From the NCBI RefSeq assembly GCF_963676685.1, contig NC_092348.1, forward strand, positions 30,045,386 through 30,109,385: DNA of 64,000 nt, given 5' to 3'. Shown here one piece after another: positions 46,987-58,900 of this stretch (its first letter is position 1; each line of letters starts with the position of its first letter). The translations under genes and the position numbers were made by a program. The notes beneath the pieces were generated by a model that had not been told where the DNA came from, did no database searches, and saw only the letters and a program-made list of their open reading frames with translations. Origin of the DNA: Mytilus edulis (taxonomy: Eukaryota; Mollusca; Bivalvia; Mytilida; Mytilidae).

Positions 46987-49900
46987 ATGGATCAGGAAGT
47001 GGTCACAGCAGACAACTCGAAAAGGTATTTTCGTGAAATTATACTTTTTAGGCTTTTAAATATACAGTAAAAATAGCCAGTCATGTAGTTGATAAACACA
47101 TAAAATAGATTTTTATTCTAAATGACTTTTGTATATACCCAATGCTCCACAAAAGACGTAAATAAACCGGTGAATAACTTACGCAACAATTTCTAAAAAT
47201 AACTCATCAAAACAAAAGTGACTTATATCCGGTTAACCGATATTGCAAGTACTTACCAAAGTCAGTGTAAATATGTGGAACCAGATTAACGTCACTGTGA
47301 CCCAGTGACCAGTGGGTCATAATATGTTTGTCCACAACTCTCATCAGTAAGAACAGTATAAAATGGTATAATGGTACACTTTTTGAGATCTTTATTTGAT
47401 GCTGCATATCATGTTACAGGACTTCTGTAAGTTTTTTAATAAGTAAATGATAAAATATAAACTCTGTAGGTAGATTTGTCACACTGACCTACTGTACAAT
47501 TTCTTTACTTGGATACAAGATAAGCTATTACTTAAAAAAGTAAACCCTCCTTTCATTGATTTGATGTTTGTAAAAAAAATAGCATGTGTATATATTAGTT
47601 TTGAGTTTATTGTTATCATCACATACATGTAAGAAGTACTTATTACAATAGAAAAAAGGACTATTTATTGTAGCAATGTGTATGATCTACTTTTAGGACA
47701 CATAATAATTTTCCGTACTAACTGCTCAAACCTGTTCAAAAGTCCTTTGGTATAAAACTTTCATAATAGCTGTCTTACATGTACATGTAGCTCCTGTACA
47801 CGCATAACATGGAAATTGTTTGGTCTGCATGATGGTGAGTTGTGCTACGGGACATGTATATAGTAAGCATAAATTTAGCCTAGCCTGTCATAGGGGAGGG
47901 AGTAAAGTTTACCCTTATTGGTCAGTAAATATACTCATCATAGATACCAGGATTAAATTTTGTATTAATGCCAGACTCGCATTTCGTCTACAAAAGACTC
48001 ATCAGTGACGCTCGAATCAGTATGTACATCCTTAAGTTGGTTTTCGTTCTCTATAAACTTTAGTTTGCCTAAACCAAATGTTATAAAACTTATGAACACA
48101 TGTTTATTGCCACAAAACATGTAGAATGAAATTCAAAACAGTGTAGCTGTGGCTATTGATTGACACATTAAAATCATCCATTGACTGGGACAATTTACGT
48201 GAACGTTTGTCTGTAACGACCACTGTTCACGACGTACCTATGATAGACATTTAAACTGTGGGGTCACCAAAGGTTTCTTAACGCCTTTAATTATAAAATA
48301 ATTCGAAAAATTAATCAGGAATAACCTTTGTGTTTTGATTTATATAATTGATATAAATCAAAATATCGTGTTATTTCTGATTAATTTTTCGAATTACTTT
48401 ATTTAGGTGTTGAGAACCTTTGGTGACCCCATAGTTTAAGTGTCTTTAAAAAGTACATAGTGAGCATTGGTCGTTACATACAAACGTTCACCTAAATTGT
48501 CCCAGTCAATGGATGATTTTAATGTGTCAATCAATGGCCACAGCTACACTGTTTTGAATTTCATTCTATCAAGAATGAATTTTGGTGGGTCACTTTAACA
48601 GTTCTAGAGTTATGCCCCTTATTCAAAATATCAGTTATGCTTCAGTTTACATGCCAGTGAAATCCTACAATGTTTCATGATGTAACATAAATAGGATTTC
48701 ATGCAGGTATGTAAATCCAGACCTGGTATTGGTCTTGTTCAGTTGTTAATGTACATTTATTTCCCATGCATGAGGAAGATATGAAGATTCGTTTACCCAA
48801 GAATATTCATATTTATAGAGGGCTTTGCCCGAGGGAAATGTGATTTTCGAGGGTGAGCACATCTTCATAATTCTTGAAGCCAAGGGAAACGAATGTTTTA
48901 TTCCACTGCTTATATGCTGAACAGAGAATATTAGCTTGCATACAATTACATTTTTATGCCCCAATTACAATTTTATTATGCATTATGTTTTCTGGTCTGT
49001 GCGTGCGTCTGTCCCGTTCAGGTTAAAGTTTTTGATTAAGTTGAAGTCCATTCAACTTGAAACTTAGTACATGTGTTCATTATGATATGATCTTTCTAAT
49101 TTTAATGACAAATAAGAGATTTTCCCCCCATTATCATGGTCCACTGAACTTAGAAAATGATAGTGAGGATGGGGCATCCGTGTACTAGGAACACATTTTT
49201 GTTTTCCTTAATTCACTTGTTTTTGTAACGAAACATGACATACACATTAATAAACAGGACAGATCAAAAGTTAATTTTAAGTCTTTTTGTTTTAATGTCT
49301 AAATTTGAACATGATAATGATTTTTGATATCGCTATTTTAAAATTATGATTTCAAATCGTTATGTACATTAACTGCTCCAATCTTCGCATGATGTAGTCC
49401 CCAACATTTCAGAGGGGAATATGATCCTCAGAGGGAAATATTATACATTTATTTCCAGTTCCTGAGGAAGATATGAAGATTTGTTCACCCAAGAATATTC
49501 ATATCTCTCGAAGCTAAGGGAAATGAATGTTTTATTCCACCTATGCTTCGTTTCCTTACTGAATTTATATACAATTGTTTTCTTATCTGCTTATTTAAAT
49601 AGCTATATAAATATAGCATAAACATTGATCAACAGTATAGTCTTTTTATTTTAACGCTGGAATAAATTTAAACATGGTAATGACTTATCTAACGCTATTT
49701 TGATAAAACCACCTTCAAAACGGTATGCACATTAACTGCACATAACGTCATACTACGAGGTCCCAATCTACAGAGGGAAATATGATTACAGAGGGGAATA
49801 TGAAGTTTTGTTCGACATTACATGTGATATTTTCAACCAATCAAATGTTGATTTCACCATCTAAATCAACATGCAGTGGAATAAAGAGGTTTGTTCAATG

Positions 49901-52900
49901 ACACGTGGTATAGTCTCAACCAATCAAATATTGTATAAACTATCAATATGCATAAACAGTGGAATAATACTTAATTATTAAGTTAGAACAGATAATCATA
50001 ATTTAAGTGTGCATGTACAAAATGGAATGCATGTTCTTACAAAACCTTTAAACAGACTTATTAAGAAGGGATATAGTTACGATACTGTTGTCAGGTCATT
50101 AAAGATTGCATATTTTGGCTTTAATATTGATTCACTTATAGGGTCTATGCATCGAAACTAAACGCATTTATTTAAAAAAATCAGTTATTGGCATGACATG
50201 GGTTATGTTCTTCTCATATATTTTATGATAGTATGATACTTAACCCCTAACTGGAGGGATTGTGCCTGATATATATATATTCATATGATGAATACATAAT
50301 CTTTCAATCAGTTTAATTGAGGTCCCGAGCTGGCATGTCAGTTAACTGCTAGTACCGTAGTCTGTTGTTATTTATGTATTATTGTCATTTTATTTATTTT
50401 CTTTTGTTACATCTTTTGACTTCGGACTCTGACTTCTCTTGAACTGAATTTTAATGTGTGTATTGTTATGCGTTCACTCTTCTACATTGGCTAGAGGTAT
50501 AGGGGGAGGGTTGAGATCTCATAAACATGTTTAACCCCGCCACAATTTTGCGCCTGTCCCAAGTCAGGAGCCTGTGGCCTTTGTTAGTCTTGTATGATTT
50601 CTAATTTTAGTTTCTTGTGTATAATTCGGAGTTTAGTATGACGTCCATTATTACTGTACTAGTAATCATATTTTTAGGGGCCAGCTGAAGGACACCTACG
50701 GGTGCGGGAATTCCTGCTACATTGAAGACCCATGGGTGGCCTTCGGCTGTTGTCTGCTCTATGGTCGGGTTGTTGTCGCTTAGACACATTCCCCATTTCC
50801 TTTCTCAATTTTATTATCACATCTGTCCACAATCCACATCATATGATCTAAAAAGGCATATCTACTATGTCAACATGGTCAACTGAATAAATCAAATAAC
50901 TTTTTTTTTGTAATATCTGATTCACCTCAGCCCTGTGTAAATATGATCTTTATGGAATCAAAATCAGACAAGTTTAATAATAAAATTAATTTTTCAAAAC
51001 AGGTTTGGTCATGAATAGAAGATGAAAAATATTCAAACAAAAACAAGTAAAACTAAATTACGGAGTGGTTTAAGTGCATCAGACACAGTGCTGGAGGTCA
51101 TATGTCAACAGTCTAAACCTCAAATGTTACTGGGGAGTAGAAATGTATGCACTTACATGTAGGTCTTCTTCCCACTGACTGTAAATCTATTCTGCAACCC
51201 ATGAATCAACATGTATTCTTCTGGATGTCTATAAGTCATCCAAGTGGCCTGTTGCAATGTGAAATTTCTGTCCCTATCCTACTCCTAATACCTACCAGTA
51301 TTGTATTATTGCTATTGAATGTTCTCGTTCTGAACATGTTTGAAATAGTTGCCTCTGGTCATTAAGCAAACAATCATCAATCAATCAACAGCCTTGATTT
51401 GAATCCTTCTGTATGAGGGAACTATATATACTCTTGCAAAAATGCAGTTGAGTATGTATCTCATCATGTGTTCATGTACATCATGTTCATTGTCAAACTG
51501 AATTTAAAAACATAGAATATATACTAGTATATTAAAACATTTTCATGAGCTATACAACAGTGAATATTATCTAAGATATATTGTTGAGTTGTTACAACTT
51601 ACATCTAAAGCTTACTGGTAAGCAAAATTTAGAAAATGAGAATATAGGGGGGCCAAAAAACAGGCCTTGTCCTTTGTATATACAAATAAAATTGAGGATG
51701 GAAATGGAGAATGAGTCAAAGAGACAACAACCAGACCAAAGAGAAGACAATAGCCCAAGGCCACCAATGGGTCTTCAATGCAGCTGGATGTACATGTATG
51801 AACAGTAACACTTTTTGAGCTCACTTGGTGTCCATCGTCGCCGTCCGTCTGGTGTAAACTATTTTAATCATCTTCTCCTCTGAAACTACTGAACCAATTC
51901 CAACCAAACTTAAGCTGAATGATACTTAGGGTATGACTATCTAGAATAAAGCTGGTGTTTTATATTCTGTTTCGTCAAAAAACATGGCCACCATGGCTAA
52001 AAATATAACATAGGGGTAAATGCAGTTTTTGGCTAATACAAATGTATCTCAAAAACCAAAGCAGTTAGAGCAAATCTGACATGGGGTTAAAGTGTTCATA
52101 AGATAACGTTCTATCAGCCCTGAAATTTTCAGATGAATCTAATAACCCATTGTTGGGTTGCTGCCACTAAATTAGTAGTTTTAAGGAAATTTTGCAGTTT
52201 TTGGTTATTATCTTGAATAGTATTAATGATAGATATAAACTGTAAACAGCAAATATGTTTAGCAAAGTAAGATCTACAAATAAGTTTATATGATCAAAAT
52301 TGTCAATTGACCCCTTAAAGAGTTATTGCCCTTTAACATGTTTAAGGACAATTTTACACAATTTGTTTATCATGTTTTCTAACTTTAAAAAATCTTCTTT
52401 TCTGAAACCACTAAACCAATTCCAACCAAACTTAAGTTGAATGTTCCTTAGGGTGTCTAGAATAAAGTGTGTGTGTTATTTTCTGTTCCGTAAAAACATG
52501 GCCTCCATGGCTTAAAATAGAACATAAGGGTAAAAATGCAGTTTTTGGCTTATATTTCAAAAACCAAAACAGTTGGAGCAAATCTGACATGGTTTATAAC
52601 TGCATTTTCAAACACTGCGACTTATTACTATACATTAAACAAAACAAACAAAAACTACGATGAAATTGGATGCTTAAACTCTTAAAGGAAAGATAAATGC
52701 CAAAAAATCAAGGTGAGTGCGTGATTTAGGCTCTTGAGAGCCTCTTGTTTAGTAGAAAAGTGCTAATAAATTAATGAATATTTCATTTTATTGTTTCAGA
52801 TTTAGCTGGATGTCCCCAAGTACTTGGATTACTTGGGTTCCATCCTCAATGATGCATTTAGCACAAGCAGAAACCCAACTCCTCAACAGTATGTACTAAA

Positions 52901-55900
52901 TAAAAGTTATAAGTATTTATAAGTTATTAATGCATCTTGTACATGTAATAATGACAACTGAACAGAGTGGAAGATCTCAAATAAAATCAAAATTTTCTCA
53001 AGGTCATGAAACTATGGACATATTAAAAAAAAGATTTGGTATGATTGCCAATGAGACAACTCCCCATAAGAGATCAAATGAAACATGAATTAAAAACTAT
53101 AGATCACTGTATGGCCTTCTATTATGAGCAAAACTTATTCCCCATAGTCAGCTATAAAAGGCTGTGAAATGTAAAATATACATACATGTATGTATTCATA
53201 ATTGTTGATAACCAATGTCATGACTTCCTGTCATTCATGTCTAATCTTATGTACATCTATGTTCATGTTTGTATGTTAAAAAAAATGTTTTGTTGGTCAT
53301 GCTAATATTTTTAGTAAAAAAATCTTCATAAACATTTACAGTCTGCACTGTTAGCCACTAGTCAGATGCCCCAGACTAGTTAATATTTATTTCGGACTAG
53401 TGAAATTTTTCAAAATTTTATATAGTCATATACATGATATGGGGACAAGTTTTGATATTTAGTGTCCAGACTAGTAGATAAAAAGCTTTTGTCACAGACT
53501 GATTTATAGGTAAAAACATACCATGAGTTTGACTACTGGATGCATGCCATTTTTTTTTACCTTGTCCACTGGCCATATCAATCCAAAGACTTTAACATTT
53601 ATATTTGCTGCTTTTCTGAAAACAAGGCAAAGCATGCATCATTTGAACATACAAACATTATCACACAACAGCCTGTACATGTATCATTAACATATTCATG
53701 ATATATTTGTCAAGGACATGTGTGTAATATTTGCAACTGAACCTTTAGTATAGATATATCAGTCAATCCTTACATTTACCTCATCAGTAAGAATATTATC
53801 GTTTCGATTCATACATTTTTCAAATACAGCTCAAGAATATTCCACATGTACAATGCAGATCATACCTTTTCTTTAAAAACTACTATGGTGTAATACTTTT
53901 TTCTTAGTTTTTCAACACGATTTGTTGTAAAGAAATTACAAATACATTTGTACATCTACATGTATTACAGAACGTATTTTCAGGATCTACTTTTCATCAT
54001 TTTTATATTAAAATATGAAATTATATTGTTTGTTGTAATGCTAACTTACTCATTTGAATATTTTTCTACTTGAATTACACAATAGTTTATACTACATGTT
54101 TGTACATGTATTTAACTTATTATATTTCAGAATTCATAAAATTGGCATTTGATACAAAGTATGTGTATCTTCCTTCCAAACAACATAGATTATGGACTAT
54201 GACAGTGAATAAGGACCATAAAAATATGCCATTAGTGATGGTCCATGGCATGGGGGGAGGAATAGGATTATGGTCACGAAATATAGACGAACTTGCAAAC
54301 AATAGACCCTTATATGCATTTGACTTGCTTGGGTTTGGTCGGAGTTCTAGACCAACATTCAGTTACACACCAGAACAAGCTGAAGACGAATTTGTCGAAT
54401 CGTTAGAAGAATGGAGAAAACAAATGAAACTTGATAAATTTGTGTTACTAGGACATAGCCTTGGAGCTTATGTGTCTTCATCTTATGCCTTGAAATATCC
54501 AGAAAGAGTAAAACATTTAGTGCTAGCAGATCCATGGGGATTCCCAGACAAACCACCGGACTCTGCAAATCGGATTCCTACATGGATTAGAGTTATTGGT
54601 GCTATCATTTCTCCATTCAATCCACTTGCAGCTCTTAGAGTTGCTGGGCCTTGGGGTTAGTATAATCTGTACAAGAAATAAAGGAATTGAATACTTTTAA
54701 TAAAAAGATAAGCATGGAAATACCTTGTACAAATGTATTAAGAAGAAAAAAATTATGAAAATTATTATAAATAATAAAAATGTGAACACATGAAGGCTAA
54801 CACTGGTTTATACTTTTTTTTTCATCTTAAACATAAGTGTACGAACATGATGATAGTAAGTTCTTAATTGTTGGTAAAAATAAAACAATTTGAATGTGGT
54901 ATATCATGTATATTGAACATACAGATTAAACACAGGATGACGGATTTGAATTGAAGTCAAGGCAGAAATTAATGTTTAAAATGAGCACACATGGTTATAG
55001 GTCAGTTCAGGATGAACTGACAGACATGGCCTCTCACAATGCAAACACATTTCTATTTATTTGTAACAACACAATGAATTTTCTGTCACTAATTATAATT
55101 GCCAGGAAAATCATACAAAAAATATATACATTTATTCATGGTATTGATCAGTGATAGAAAGTAACATCAAAAACAAAATGCTCAAGATAGCATGATTCTC
55201 AGTCACAACATCCTTGTAAATGCTAATAAAAGATACCTCAAACAATCATTGTCATATCAAATGTCAAAAATAGTACATTTCAATAATGCATTATAAATTC
55301 TTAAATGGCCCGCCCATTCAAGTATATTACAGGTTTCCTTTTTATTCATATCAGTGAGATCGATATCCAATAGTATGTTACATTGAATGACCTGTTCAAT
55401 TAAAAATTTCAAGTAAAAATGTTGATCTAATTCAAGAATTTTCTTTAAAAAGAACAATTGAATGTTGCAGGACCAGTACTGGTAAAGAAATTTCGACCTG
55501 ACTTACAAAGAAAGTTTGGTGAATCCGAAGAGGATGATACTATCTTTGATTACATCTACCATTGTAATGCACAGACCCCAAGGTATACTAAAAAACTATA
55601 TCAATATTGATTGTTGAGTTGTGGTCAGATTGGCTACTTATAATAAATCGTACAAGTGTTTGTTAAAAAAACATGATCAAGTGCAATGTACAAAAGGCAG
55701 ACAAAATGCACAACAAAATATTAATTTGCAATATTTATGAACTGATCATGTAAAAAATCAGTTATACCGATATTCATAATACTATATATTACGGATTACA
55801 AATGTGTCGAGGTTTCTGATTGGATAACAACACAGAGATGTCAGTATATATTCAGGAAACTGCCGGGGTATATACGACGCTTTTATCCCCAATTGGAACC

Positions 55901-58900
55901 TCAAAAACGTCATCATAACACCGGTTACTATGTGACGTAGTCATAAGCTATCAGACTGTCAGAGGTTCACAGAGGGAAAATAATGACGTGCTTCAGTCAA
56001 TAATACATTTTTGATACAAAATCACGCAATTAACACTTTTAATACTTTAATTTGATGTGAAAAGTGTTATTATAAATTATTACATACACGATAAAATTAT
56101 GTTCACAGCAAATTAGAAAATCCTTCACGTATGCCGAACATATCAGGTTGGGCTTTTCAATATATATGTGTTGTTTACAAATACCTGCACTGGAAAATAA
56201 CATTAAGTCAGGGGTAATCCGTAATATATGTGTAATTCAGGTCTCAGAAAGGGTATATACTGTGACATTCCCGGCTTAGGGCTTATATCCCCTTCGCCTT
56301 CGGCTCAGGGGATATAAACTCTAAGCCGGGAATGTCACAGTATATACCCTGTCTGAGACCTGAATAACATATAATATCATGATATATGGTTAAATCTTGT
56401 CTAAAACTTATTTGACATGAAATTTCACATTATGAGTCGTAATTTTCCCCCGGTTCAATCATTTGTCCATAAAAAATGTATTTTGACTCTTGATAAGTAG
56501 TAAAAATGGTTTAGTTGAAATTTCTATTGTCTGAAACCAAATTTCTTGTTCAAAGGTTAACGAAAGCATTTAAATTATGTAAGTTATCTAATACAAATAT
56601 ACATGTATATCAAAATATGATCTCAGGAATTTAAATGTATTGCAAGTTTATCTGACAATACACCTATAAATTATAGGCTATAACTAAATTCCCTGTCATT
56701 GACCACTATATATTGATTCATGATGATCTTTATCAAGGAGTGTTTACTTAAGATTATCTTTGATCCTGTGATCACCATAACAGATTATAAACAATACACA
56801 GATCCTGAAAAAGTATTTAAAAGTTTTCTAAACAGTTAACTGAAGTCAAACATTAATGAGCTTAAGGGTTATCTGCATTCATTCATTTTGTAGGCACTTA
56901 TTTTGTGGATTAAGGAAAATTTTAAAATTGTTTGTATGCACATTGAACGACAAATATATGTGACGTATAAAATATTCTGACGTCAGACACACAAATCAAT
57001 GAATGTGTATGTAGATAGATGTTTTTGTGTTCTGTTAAATTGTTCCTTTTAAAATTGTTATACGATGATGACTGATGTACCTATATTTTGACTATTTTAT
57101 TTATTGTGTCTGTTTAGTTAACGCATCAATGTAAATATAACGGAATTTTATGAGACTGTCATCAAAGTGAGAGGGTTAGCGCTATAAAACCAGGTTTAAT
57201 CCACCATTTTCTACATTTGAAAATGACAGTACCAAGTCAGGAATATGACAGTTCTTGTCCATTCGTTTTTGATGCGTTTTGTTATTTGATTTTGCCATGT
57301 GATTATGGACTTTCCGAATTGATTTTCCTGTAAGTTCAGTATTTTTGTGATTTTACTTTTTATAGTTTCATTAAAAAAAAATTTCTTACAAAAGTCTACA
57401 ATCAAACCTATAGGAAATTTGTACTTTATTAAGAATAAGAATTAATGGTTCTTTTGCCTCAAAAAATTTGATATATTATAAAAAAAATAATAAATCTATT
57501 GTAAGTGATCTACTCAATCATTGTCTTTAATTTTTGAATTCTTTGCCAAAAATATATTGAAATGAAAAGAAAATGGAAAGAAAGCTGAATTTTTCTCAAA
57601 TCTCTGATAAACAAGAATGGACAACTTTTTCAACTTTAAATCATGCTAACTTAACTTCCCCAAAGGGTAATTGGTTAATTTAAAGTCAAAAAAGTTTTTC
57701 TCTTAAGTCAATGAGTACAGAACATGCAGAATGAAATACATGTAGAATGTTTATGTTACCAAATATAACTTTATCATAATAATACAGATCCATATCAGAT
57801 TTGAATGTCTTTCACCTACCCATATTCAGCTGAACCCAAGTCTTTTCATTTGGTTTGTCTAATTACAGTTTTGGTTTGAGTCATACTACGGGTATCTCGA
57901 AAAATATCTTTGATGAAAACAACAGTCTACAAAATACAACATCGAAAAACTTGAGATTGCACATTACAAACCTAACTAAGAATGGTAAAAAGTGGTAACA
58001 AAATAAGGGAAAAAGGAAGATGTGGTATGATTGCCGTGACTCGATTGAGACAATTCTCCACCAGCGGCAGAATGACATAGAAGTTCAAAACTGTAGGTCA
58101 CTGTAATGCCTTCAATAATGAGCAAAGTTCATTAACAAACATACATACTATATATATATATATATATAATAGATTAAGATTGAATTTTAAAATAAACCCA
58201 GATTTAATTTTGTATTATTGGTCAGTCAGGGGTACTACTTGTACAAGTAATTTTTATTTACTTGAAGAAGTAAAAAAAAATATACTTATATAAGTAAATT
58301 TGTAGGATACTTAAATACAAGTGAATTTTATTTACTTGTTTAGGTAAAAAACTAATTGACGTGGTTATGTCCCTTAGACATTCAGATTTTTTTTACTTAT
58401 ATAAGTCATCTTATCTTCATTTCTTTTAAAAATTCTTAGGATTTCTTTGCTCTAATAGAATTTTTATTTTTCTGCCCATTGCAGATGTCTTTACTAATCA
58501 TTTAAGTGTAATTTCATGGACAATGAAAATCCCATTTGTCTGTTATCTACAGAACACTGGTCATTGACAAGCCCCAAAGGAGAAAATTTTGAAAGCTTTG
58601 CACAAATACTTTTAAAGATCTTTGCCCCATCTGTCTAGTTTCTTTGTTTAATTAATGAGATGAAACATTGAACTCTATTAAAAAATTATGAGCTTACCTG
58701 GGAAAAATCATTAAAGGCATGATTTTATATCTCAAAACTTAAAAGAATTTTGGTGGGATTGTAAAAACAATTTACTTGTATAAGTAAATTTTTGAGAAAA
58801 TTAAGTGGAGATTATTCAAACATTTTAAATTACTTATCATGCTTATATAAGTATTTTTTTTTTTTACTTCTTCAAGTAAATAAAAATTACTTGTACAAGT

